Assembly: GCF_002994635.1 (NCBI RefSeq)
Contig: NZ_PVNL01000048.1
Span: 1-64,000 of the forward strand
Source of the DNA: Enhygromyxa salina
GTDB taxonomy: Bacteria; Myxococcota_A; Polyangia; Nannocystales; Nannocystaceae
Direction of reading: 5' to 3'
DNA: 64,000 nucleotides
The notes under the pieces were generated by a model. That model was not told the origin of the DNA, searched no databases, and saw nothing but the letters and a program-made list of their open reading frames with translations. Positions 35,270 to 47,200 of the stretch are shown here, piece by piece. The stretch's first letter is position 1. Each line of letters starts with the position of its first letter. A program made the translations under genes and the position numbers.

Positions 35270-38200
35270 ATGACCAGCGACGATCCGCCCGCGAACGAGC
35301 CGGACGAGCGCGACCGCGACGACGCGGGTCGAGGCTCCGACGTCGCTGGCATGGAGGTCGGCCCGGGCGTCGGCAACGTGCTGGGGTTTTCGTTGCTGTT
35401 TCGCGAACGTCGCGCCCTGCTCGCGCTCAACCGGCGCAGCCTCGCGGCGGGCGTGCGCCTGCGCGAGTACGAGGCCGTGATCCCCGGGGTTCGGTTTCCG
35501 CTGCGGGGGCCGCTCAACGCGACGACGTTCCGCAACCGTCGCCCTCGCATGGTCGGTGTCACGCTCGCCGTCGAAGATCGGGCGCTGCGTCCGTGGCTGC
35601 GCGATCGCCTGGTTGGTCAGCAGCTGCTCGGGGTCGAGATCCAGCACGTCGATCTGGATCTGCGCCGCGAGCTGCCCGAGGCCGAGCTTCCGCGGCCATG
35701 CCTGATGCTGCAGGGCAAGGCCAGCGACGGCGGCGGCGTCTGGCTGCTCGTCGGGTTCGACGCCGAGCCGCACCACCGGCTGTTGGTGCTGCGTCCGTGT
35801 CGGCTGTGGCTGGTCGGCCACCTGCCCCAGCGCCCGCTCGACGCCCGCAGCCCAGCGTTCGTGGGCGCCGACGCTTCAGTGGATCGAACCGGCCGCGACA
35901 CCTCGGCGCAGCGGCTGTGGCGAGCGATCGCCACCCGGCTGGCAGCAGGAACGATCGGTGGGGTCCACACGGGCGTGCTCAGCAGCGACGACGGCGTGCT
36001 GACGATCGACGCCGCGCGCTTGGCCCTGACCCGGCCGTTCGCCAGCGTCGGGTGGAAGGCGCCCAACCTCGAGGGCTGCGCGATCCAGGATCTGGCGCTG
36101 AGCCGCCGCGGGATCACGATCGAGCTGCGCGGACCGCTGACGGAGGCCGAGGCCGGCGATCACCACGATCCCGATGGCGACGATAGTCCCGACGCGTCCA
36201 GCTACCCGCCGATCGAGCCGCGCGCCAGCGAGGCAGCCGCTCGAGCCGTGGCCCGGCTCGACGGTGAGCCGGGCCTGCTCGACGAGCCGATCGGGCGGGG
36301 CCTCGACCGCGCGCGCGCGCTGCTGCGGGCCAACCCAGTCGAGCCTGCGCAGGACCAGGACGACGTCGGCCCGGCGCTCGATCAGCTGGCGGCGCTCAGC
36401 CGCGAGCTCCACGAATTCCCGGCGGCCCAGGTCGCGGTGGTGCGCTGGCGGGTTGCGATCTCGCGGTTTCTGGATCGCGGCGCGTGCCTCGAGGCCGTGC
36501 ACGAGTGGCTGGATCTTCAGCCGAGCGCGGCCAAGCCCCGGCAGCTGGTCGGCGTGCTGCTCGCGGCCCAGGGTGAAGCCCAGGATCTCGCCCGGCTGCT
36601 GGCCGCCGAGTGTCGTCAGCCCCACCCGCCGCTGACCCAGGCGCGGCTCGAGCTCGCGGTGGCGAGCTTGCTGATCGACCACCTCGATGACCCCCGCAGC
36701 GCGCTGGCTCTGGCCGGGCCGCTGACCCAGCGGCTGCGCGAGCAGATCGAGGGCGCCCGCGATCGTCGACGCGGCAGCCGTCGCCCCGAGCCACACGATC
36801 CCGAGCCACACGCGCAAGCCGGACTGAGCGAGATCGTCGCCGAGCTCGAGGCGATCCTGCCCGAGGCGCTGGTCGTGCTCGCGCGGGCCCGAGTGGCCGA
36901 GGTCGCCCGCGAGGGCCGGTCGCTGGCCACGGTGCCGCACGTGCTCGAGGCGCTCGAGGAGGCCCTGCAAGCGACCCGCAACCCGCGACGCCGCGCTGAT
37001 CTGCGCGCCCGCGTGGCCGCGAGCTTCACCCGCTACGGTGCAGAGCACGGCGATGATCGGCGCGGGGATCTGCAGGCGCTCGCGCTGATCGAAGCCGCGA
37101 TCCAGGACGACCCCGAAGACGAGAGCCTGCTCGATCGCGCGATCGAGCTGGCCCTGCGAACCGACGCCCGCGGGACCGCGGCGACGCTGCTGCGCACGCG
37201 GCTGGCTGCGGCCGCGGCCCACGAGCGGGCGAGCCTGCGCAAGCGGCTGATCGCGGTGGCGGCCGAGCTCGACGATCGCGACCACCAAGAGCTGGCCCGC
37301 CGCGAGCTGGGCCTGGCGTTGGAGCAAGAGCCCGACAACGCCGCCCTGCTGCGCCGCGCGGCCACGCTCGAGCGCAAGCTCGGCGACGCGCGGGCCGCCG
37401 CAGACTTTCTGGCCCGGCTACTCGAGCTCGATGAGCACGGCGAGGTCGAGCTCGACGATCGCGACGTGCTGGTCTTGGAGCGCGCCCGGCTGCTGCGGCG
37501 CGCCGGGCAGATCGACGCGGCGTGGGACAGCCTTCGCCCCGCGCTGGGCTTGATCCCCGAACAGCCGGAGCGGGTCGCCGAAGATCCGGTCGCGCAGCGC
37601 TGGGTGCTCGACGTGCTCGAGCTGGCGCTGGAGCTGGCGCCACCGACTGATCGCCCGCGGATCCTCGATCTGCTGATCACCCACGCGCACGGGCAGCGAC
37701 GCGGCGAGGCCCTGGTCGAGCGCGCAGCCCAGGCGCTGCGGGTCGACGATCGCCTGGCGGATCTGTGGGCGGCGACCGACGAGCTCGAGCAGCCACAGAA
37801 GATCCTCGCGCAGATCGAGCAGCTGCTCGACGATCGTGACTACGAGGGCCTCGCGCGGCTGGCCAACCTCGCGGCGCGCGAGCGTGAGCGCACCACCGAG
37901 CTGCATGCCCGCGCCCGCCTGGGTCGCTCGCTGCTCGACGAGGGCGATCCCGACAGCGCCGTCCGCCAGCTCGAGCGCGCGGTCGAGCTGGCGCCTGATC
38001 GCCTCGCGCTGCGGCTCGCGCTGGCCGACGCCTACGAGGCCAGCGCCCAGCTCGAGGACGCGATCCCGCTGCTGCACGATGTCCTGCGCGGCGATCGTGA
38101 AGCCAGCCCCAACGAGCGCGCGCGCCTGAGCCTGCGCCTGGCCGAGCTGCTGCGGGCGATCGGGCAGCCGGAGGCCGCCGCGGAACAGCTCGCGAGCTGC

Positions 38201-41200
38201 GAGCGCGAGCTCAGCCGCGCCAACCCAGAGCTGGTCGCCGAGGAGCTGCGCGAGGCCGTCGCGGATCAGTCGTTCGAGGCCCTGCGTGAGCTCGCCCGTG
38301 ACCGCCGCGCGCTGGCGGTGGCGCTCGAGCAGGCCGCGCTGCTGTGGCCCCGCGCCAGCGAGCCAGCGACCGCCGAGCCAGCGGCGGCCCGGCGGCTCGG
38401 CGCGTGGTTGGCCCGCGCGGCGCGGGTCCTGGATCTGGCGGGGGTCGAAGAGCTCGATCAGCTCGATCAGCTCGACCAGCTCGAGCTGCCAGCGATCGAG
38501 GCGCTGCCGCGCTCGCGCGTGGGCTTGCTCGAGGCCGCCGTCGACCTGCGTCCGGCCGACCACGAGCTGGCCGACGTGCTCGAGCAGGTGCTGCGCGAGC
38601 TCGATGATCCACACGCGGTCGCGCTGCATCTGCGCCGGCAGCTCGATCGCAACACCGATCCGGATCTGCGCGCAGCCCTGCTCGAGCGCCTGATCACCAC
38701 GCTGGAGTCCGCTGACGGCGACGACACCCGCGAGCCGTCCGACAATCTGGCCCGCGATCTGTCTAGCGATCTGTCTAGCGATCTGGCTAGCGATCTGGCC
38801 GAGCTCCTCGAGGATCTGCTGGCCCTGCGTCCGCAGCACACCCAGGCGTTGCTCACGCTCGGGCGGCTGCGCTTCGCGGCCGGCGATCTCGCGGAGGCCC
38901 GGCAGCTGTGGGCGGTCGTCGACGCGCTGCTCGAGCCGGATGACCCACGCTTTCACCGACCCGCGCTGGAGCTGGCCCGCGACGCGCTCGACACCGGTGA
39001 GCCTCGCCAAGCCCGGCAGCTGGCCGAGCGGGCCCGCGCGCTGCGACCCGACGATCCCGAGGCGCTGGTGCTGCTCGGTGAGATCGCCCGCGAGCTCGAT
39101 GATCCAAACCTGGCCGCCGAGGTGCTCGGCCAGCGCCTGGCGCTCGACGACGCGGGGCTGGACCAGGAGCGGGCCGAGCTCGAGCTCGCGCGGGCGGCTG
39201 CGCTCGAGCAGCTGTTCGAGCGCGACGGCGATCCCAGCTCGGCTACGCAGGCGATCGAGCACTACGCCGCCGCCGAGCTGCTGGTGCCCAGCGCACAGCG
39301 GCCCCAAGATCGCAGCTCGGCCACCCGGCGGTGGCTGGCCCTGGCGGTCGCGCTCGCGGACCACGAGCACGAGGCGCGGGCCCGCGCGGTGCTGCGCGAG
39401 ACGATCGGCGACGACCTCGGGATCACCGAGCTGATCGCCGAGATCGAGCTTCTGGATCAGCGGCTCGATCGCCCGCTCGCGGCGCTCGAGCGGCTGGAGT
39501 GGGCGCTGAGCCGCCACGAGGCCGCGCCCGAGCTGCTCGCCCGACTCGGGGCGCTGCTCGCCGCGCGCGAGCATGACTTCGAGCTGGCCCAGCGCGGCCA
39601 ACGGATCTTGCGGGGCGTGCTCAAGGAGCTGCTCGCTGGTCCGGGCCGCACCCGCGCGGCCGAGCTGCTGGTCGAGGTCGGGGCCAACCTCAATGATCCG
39701 GCCAGCGTCGCGTTCGCGCTCGATCAGCTCGAGCCCGAGCGGGTCGAGCAGGGCGAGCTGGCCCGGCTGCGCGAGTGGGCGATCCGCAAGCTCGGCCGCG
39801 TGCAAGAAGAGATCGGCAGCGTCGAGTCGCGGCTGGCCAGCGGCGGGCTCACGGCCGAGCGCCGCGCGGGTCTGGTCGAGCGGCTGCTGGCGCTGCTCGA
39901 CGGCGAGATCGAGCGGACGGCGGCGCGGCTGCTCGAGCTGGCCGAGCAGGCCGAGCGCGACGTCGCGGCGGCGCTGGCCGACGCCGCGGTCGCGCTGCTC
40001 GAGCCGCGCTTGCGAGATGAACACGCCCGCGGCGGTCGCGACCTGCTCGAGCTCGGTATCGAGGCCCTGCGCTGCCTGGCCCGCCACGCTGGCGCCGAGC
40101 GGGTCGTCGAGCGCTGGCCACTGGTCGAGCTCGCCGTGCGCGAGGGCGTGGAGCTGGGCGCGGGGCTGCGGCCGCTCGCGAGCTTGGTCGAGCTCGCTAC
40201 CGACACCAACCACCCCAAGCTCGGGGCCCTCGCCGACGCGCTGCTGGCCGAGCAGCTGCCCGTGCACCCCGACGACACCCGGCTGCTGCGCGGGGTCTGG
40301 GCGCGGACCTCGGGCGAGGTGCTGTTGCGCGAGGGCGAGCGCGGGCGGGCGACGATCGTCACGCTGTGCGCCGAGTGGCTCGAGCAGCTGATCACGGCGC
40401 GAGAGCTCGACGCCGAGACCGCGGCGACGCTGCTCGATGGCCTCGCGACGCTGGTCGTGACCGAGCTCGATGATCAGGCCGCGGCGGCGATGCTGCGCGA
40501 GCGCGCCGAGGCCCAGATCGACGATCACCCCCGGTTCGCCGCGTTGCTGCGCAAGCTCGAGTCCCGCCGTCGCTGGCCCGAGCTGGTCAGCCTGCTGGCG
40601 AAGGCGGCCGAGCGCGGGCAACCGCCAGGCGACGACCCCGACGCCTGGCTGGCGCTGGCCGAGGCGGCGGCCGCCGACGCGGATCTGCCGAGCGAGGTCA
40701 AGGCCCGCGAGCGCGCGGGCGAGCTGCTTGGACGCGCGGCCAAGCTGTTGACCGACCCCCCCGTGGGCCTGGCCGAGATCGACGCGCAGCTGGCTGATCG
40801 TGCGGTCGCGCAGCTGCGTCGGGCGCTCGAGCTCGAGCCCGACCACGCGAGCTTGCGCTGGCGACTTGGGCTCGCGCTCACGCGCCTGGGCCAGACCCGC
40901 GCTGCGTTCGACAGCCTGGTGATCTTGTGGGAGCGCGAGCAGTGGTCGGCGACCGGAGTCGAGCTTGGCGAGCTCGCGCTGCGCTGCGGCGAGCTGGCCA
41001 GCGATCTCGGCGAGTACGAGCGCGCGGTCGAGCTGCTCAACGTGGCCCACACCCGCGCGAGCGACGAGTGGCGCGAGTACGCGACCGAGTCGCTGTACAC
41101 GGTGCTGCTCGCCACCAATGATCGTGACGCGGCCGTTGCCCTGGCCAGCGCGCGCGCGTCGGAGCTCGAGGATCGCCAGTCGAGCGTCCGCTGGCTGCGG

Positions 41201-44200
41201 CGCGCGGCGAGCCTGGCCGACGGCGGCCGCAAGGTCGAGCTGCTCAACCGCGCCCGCGAGCTCGCGCCCAACGACGACGCGCTGGTCGACGCGCTCGAGA
41301 CCCAGCTCCGGGCGACCGCGGATCACGGCGCGCTCGAGCAGCTGTTGCGCGAGCGGCTCGGTCGCTACATGGCCGCGGCGTCGGGCGATCCCGCCTCGCT
41401 CGACCCCGAGCTGCGAGCCGCGTGGACCGGCGCGATCACGGCGCTGCTCGAGCTTCTGAAGATCGATCCAAGCGCCGAGATCGATCCCAGCGCCGAGCTC
41501 GACGACAGCGAGCGCACGATCGTACCCGCGACGCCGCGCCGTCACGGGGAGATCGTCGCGCTCTACGAGGAGCTGCTGACCCTCGATCCCGAGCACGTCA
41601 CCGCGCTGATGAGCGTCGCGGCCGATCACCACCGAAGCAAGCGCAGCGGCGAGGCGCTGTCGCTGTGGGCCCGGGCCGAGCCGCTGTTGGCCGACGAGGA
41701 TCCGCGCCTGTTCGAGGTCGCGCGACACCTCGCCGAGCCGCGCGTGGCCGCGCGTGAATTCGACGAGGCCCACCGCTTGCTCGAGCGCGCGCTGGTCGTG
41801 CGCCCCAACGATCTCGACACCCTCGAGCGCCGTCATGAGGTCGCCTGCGCCCTCGATGCGCCAGCGTTGGTGTTGGCGGCCGCGCGCGCGCTGCTCGGCC
41901 CCGAGGGCCGCAAGCTCCCGAGCCAGCGCCAGGCAGAGCTCCACGCCGACGTCGCCCGCGCCCAAGCCCTGCTCGACGCACCCGCCGACGCGATCGCGGC
42001 GATCGAGGCCGCTGTCGGCTTGGTCGAAGCACGCAGCGAGCTGCACCGCGAGCTGGTCGAGCGCTGGCTCGCGCTGCTCGATCACCCGGCGCTGGGCGAT
42101 GACGATGACGCGGACCCGCTCGCGGCGACCCGGCGCGAGCTCGCGGCCCGGTCGGAGCTGCGACGGGCGTTGGGCGCGGAGCTCGAGCTCGACCAGTCGC
42201 TGCGTGAGCTCGACCTGCTGCTTGGCCTGGGTGAGCTCGACGCCGCCGCGGAGCTGATCGAGCGCCTGCTGATCGCCACGCCGGCCCAGGCCCAGCTGCG
42301 CGAACGCCTGATCGACCTCGATCCTGGCGGCCGGTCGAAGGGGCAGGGTCTGCTGGCCAAGGGGCAGGGGCTGCTGGGCGAGCGGGGGCTTCGCAGCCTG
42401 CGTCGCGTGGTCGAGAGCATTGACGCGGGCCCGACCCGCGACGAGCTCGGCCGCGAGCTCGCGCTGGCCGGGCGCGCAGCCGAGGCCGCGCGCACGACCC
42501 TCGACGCGATCGAGCGGCTCTCGGGTCACGCCGCCGCCGAGCCACAGCTGCTCGACCTGCGGGTCTGGGCGCTGCGCAAGCTCGATCGGATCGAGGACGA
42601 GCTCGCCGAGCTCGACGCGCGGCTGCGGACCGCGGGCGACGAGGGCACGGGCGACCCGGTCGTGCTCGAGCGCTTGCTGCGAGTGCTCGAGCGCGACGCG
42701 GAAGCCTGCGCGACCCGGCTGCTCGACCTCGCGAACGACGCGAGCGACACCGGCCCGGGCCCACGCACGCGGGTGTGGCTGCTCGAGTCGGCGCTCGACT
42801 TGCTGCTCGAGCACGCACCCGATCGCGTCGCGCTGGGGGTGCGGGCGATCGCCCCGCTGATCGAGCTCATCAAAGACTCGGAGCTGCTCGTCGAGCTGGT
42901 CCCCGACGAGCAGTCGGCCCGCGCCCGGATCGGCGCGGTCCGACGCGGCTGGCAGCAGCTGGCCGCCGCAGCGCTGACCCACGCCGGCCGCGACCGCCGG
43001 GTCCTCGACCAGCTGATCGAGCTGATCCATGTGGCCGACGCCGCGACCGAGGCCGCGCTGCCCGGGTTCGCCGAGCTCGGCGAGATGCTGCTCGACCGCG
43101 CGACCGTCGACTTCCCGGATCACGTCAAGCTGCACGAGCTCGCGCGCGAGCGAAGCGGTGGTGATCCCGGGGTCGCGCTCGAGCGAGTCGAGCGACTCGC
43201 CGAGGGGCACCGCATGGATCCACGTGGACGCGCGCGCCTGTACCTGGGGCTCGCGGCCACGCTCTCGGACAACCCCGACGATCTGGGCGCGGGCGACTCG
43301 GGCGTTTACAAGGAGATCGGCTTTGGGGGCTCGCCCCGCACCCCTCGCCGCAAGTTCCTGCGCGACCTGGCCGGGTACCACGCGGGCGAGTCGGCGATCT
43401 ACGCCCCGCTGCGCGAAGCGCTGCGCAAGTTGGGGGCGTTCACCGAGCTGCTCGCGCTGCTCGCCAGCGTCGACGCCGACGCCGAGCAGTGGCTCGAGCT
43501 GGCCGAGGACGCGGGCGCGGGCGAAGACCGAATGGCCGAGGCCGCCGCGCGACGCCGGGCTGGGCTCGCGCTGTTTGGTCGGGTGCTGGCGGGCGAGCGC
43601 GAGGGCGGCGGACTGGCCGACGACACCGCGCTCGAGCGCGCGTGCGTGCAGCTGGGTCGCGCGCTCGCGCTCGACGGTGACGACCCCGCGACGCAGTACC
43701 ACTACGGCCGCGCGCTCGAGCGGGCTGGCCACACCCTGGCCGCGTTCGAGCAGCTCGTGGTGCTGGTCGAGCGCGAGCAACATCGCCGCGCGGGCGTCGA
43801 GTTCGGCCCGCTCGCGCGTCGCTGCGGCCTGCTGGCGGTCGAGCTCGAGGCCCACGAGCAGGCCGCCGGGCTGCTGCGCCTGGCCTACGACTCGCTGACC
43901 AAGATCCGCGCCCGCGTGGGCGTGGCCGAGCGGCTGTTCGAGCTGTTGTTGGTGCTCGGCGCGGGCGAAGACGGCGACCCGCAGTGGACCACGCAGGCCG
44001 CGACGCTGGCCCGCGAGGTCGCGGCGCTGATCGAGGCGGATCTGGCCGCGGCCGCGAGCAGCGAGCCCACGGATCCAAGCCAGGCGGGCGAGCCCGCGGC
44101 CGACGCGACCGCGACCGACGAGCCGGGTCCAGCCAAGCCGGCCCTCGATCCCCTGCCCTGGCTCGAGCGCGCCGCCCGACTGGCCGCCGACGAGGCTGAG

Positions 44201-47200
44201 CGCGCGCGCCTCTACGCCCACGCCCACACGCTCGCGCCCGACGACGCTCGGCTCGCGGATCTCTACGAGGCCAGCTTGCGCGCGCTGACCGACGCCGGCG
44301 AGTCGCGGTCGAGCGCGCTCGAGCAGCTGCTGCGCCACCGGATCGCCAGCGGCCTGCGCAGCGGCGATCGAGCCAAGACCGTCGCCCTGCTCGAGCGGCT
44401 GTTGCTGCTGCTGCGCGAGCACGCCCAGGCCGACCCGAGCAGCGACAGCCGCGAGCAGATCCGCGATCGCGCCGAGCTGCTCGAGCAGCTGCTGCGGCTC
44501 GCTCCCGATCGGCTCGAGGCTCGGTTGGAGCTGGCCGAGCTGCGGATCCTCGAGGGTGATCACGAGGCCGCCGCCGTGCACTGGCGCGCGCTCGCCCAGC
44601 GCCTGCCAACGGAGGATCACCGGTTCCTCGCGCCCGCCCGCGCGCTCGCCCGGATCGCGATCGACGCGGGCGAGCTCGACCAGGCCCGCGGGTGGCTGCA
44701 GCGGGCGCTGGTGATCGAGCCCAGGCACCCGCACAGCCTCGCGCTGCTGCTCGAGGTCGGCCGCGGCCTCGACCTGCCCGAGCTCGTGCTCTCGACCAGC
44801 GAGACCCTGCTCGCGCTCGAGTCCACGTCGCCAGCTGCTCAGCCCGACCACGATCACGCCCCGGGCGAGGCCGGGATCGTTCACAGCCGCGCGGCGCTGC
44901 TGCGCGAGCGAGCCCGCGCGTACGAACGACTCGAGCAACCCGAGCGCGCGCTGGCCCAGGTCCGCGCCGCCGCCGAGGCGTCCGAGCCGGGCTCGGAAGA
45001 TCACGTCGAGGCTGCGCGCCAGTGGCTGCGGCTCGCCACTCGCAACGCCACCCGTGTGCTGCTGCGCGAAGGCGAGGCCAAGGTCCAGGCCACGGGTGAG
45101 GCCGAAGCGCGCGCGCAGCTGCGGCTCGCGCTCGGAGATCGTCTGCCCGCGCGCGCCTACACGGCCGAGGCCGAGCTGCTCGCCGAGCGGCTCGAGCTGC
45201 GCGGCGAGGCGATCGAGCTGCTGCGCCTGGGCCTGCGCCATCACCCCAGCGAGGCCGACTTGCTCGCGACCTTCGAGGAGCTGTGCGCGGTCGCGGGCGA
45301 GCAGGCTCGCTTCGTTCGCTCGCTCGCGGAGCTGCTCGACGGCGTCGCGCGTGACGATGAGCCCACCCGCGTGCGGCTCGGCGAGAAGCTGGCCCGCGCG
45401 GCCCGGGCGATCGACGATCCCCACACCTGCATCGCCGCGCTCGAGTCGCTGCCCGGCGAGGTCTCGGAGCGGCCCGAGCTGCTCGAGCTGCGCGACTGGG
45501 CGGTCCGCGGGCTGGGCAACGTCGACGATGAGCTCGCGCGTCTCGATCAACGGATCTTGGCGCTGCCGGTCGGCGCCCCGTCGGAGCGGCTGCAGGGGAT
45601 CGTCACTCGGATCCTGCGGCTGCACGGCGACGCGGGCGAGCCCACCGCGCTGCGCTTGCTGGCGCTCGGCTCGCGACCGGAGGCCGAGCCGGAGCTGTCG
45701 CGTGCGCTCGCCCGCACGGCCCTGCGGGTGGCTCGCGAGTACGCACCCGAGCAGCTCGGCGTCGCGCTCCGAGCCTTGCGCGCGACCCTCGAGCACGACT
45801 CGGTCAAGGCCGTCGCCGCGTGGTGGGCCGGCGTCGAGACGCTCGCGCTCGAGACCCGCGAGCTCGACCCGATCCTCGAGCTTCTGCGCATTGCGATCTC
45901 GGCCGAGCGCGACGGGGGCGTGGCCTATGGCAACCGCGCCGATCGCCTGGCCGCGGCGGCGGCTCGGATCGCGCCTGGTGATCCCGAGCTGCACACCCAG
46001 CTGCTGCGTCGGGCCCGGCTGGCGGCGCTGGGGTTGGTCGCGTCGGAACCCCCAATTGATCGGGAGATTGATCGAGAGATTGACCGGGACGCCGCCCTCG
46101 AGTTCCACGGCCTGCGACCCGATCCCCCGCTCAGCGTACCGACCAGCGACGAGCTCGAGCGGATCCTCGAGTGCGAGTTTGCCGGCCTCGACGCGCTCGC
46201 GCGGGACCTCGAGCTGGGCGGCGCGGCGCTGGCCGAGCTGTGGTCGAGCGCCGTGACCTCGATCGAGGTCGAGCTCGCCAGCGAGCACGCGCCAATGCTG
46301 CCCACCCTCATCGCGCTCGCGCTGCGCGAGCGGATCGAGGCCCAGGTCGACGCGCCCGCCACCTACGCGGCCTTGCTGTCGCTGCTGCGGGCGCGCGCGT
46401 GCTGGGCCGACCTCGTGGACTTGCTGTTGTGGGCCGACGAGCGCCACCACAATTTGAACCTCGACGAGCTCGACGAGCTCGCCGCTGAAGCCGGCGCCGC
46501 GGGAGACGACGTCACGCGCCGACGCGCCCGCATCGAGATCGGCGTGCGACGGGCCAACGTCCGCGAGTTTCAGGCCGCCGCCGAGGCGTTCGCCGACGCG
46601 CTCGAGGTCGCGGGCGAGGGCTGGCTGCGCGACGTCTTGCAGTATCGCTACGGCGAGATGCTGGCCCGCGCGGATCGGCCCGACGCCGCGCTCGAGCAGC
46701 TCCTGCCCCTGGTCAACCGGCCCCAGCTCGACGCCTTGATGCAGGTGATCGCCGAGCACCTCGGCGTGGATCAGCGCGCGTGGAACCAGCGCCTGGACGA
46801 GGTCGCGCTGGCTCGGCGCTGCGCGGAGCTGCTGGTCAGCGTCGACTCGCGCACGCGCGCGGCCGAGCTGTATCGGCGCGCGTACGAGACGAGCCGGACC
46901 GACGATCCGCGCCGAGTCGAGATCGCCGAGCAGCGCTTCGAGCTGCTGGTCGGGCTTGGCGAGCGAGATCTGGCCGCCGAGCTGGCCGCGACCGTGGCCG
47001 CCGAGTCGCGCGAGCACCCCGAGCGCCGCGTCGCCTGGCTGCTGCGGCTGGCCGAGCACGGCGACGAGCGCCGCAAGATCGAGGCCCTGGCCGACGCCCA
47101 CGCGCTGCGCCCGAGCGACGAGCTCGCCAACCGACTCGAGCGCGCGCTCGAGGCGTTCGGCGCAGACGAGCGGCTCGAGGCGTTGCTGCGCACGCGCATC

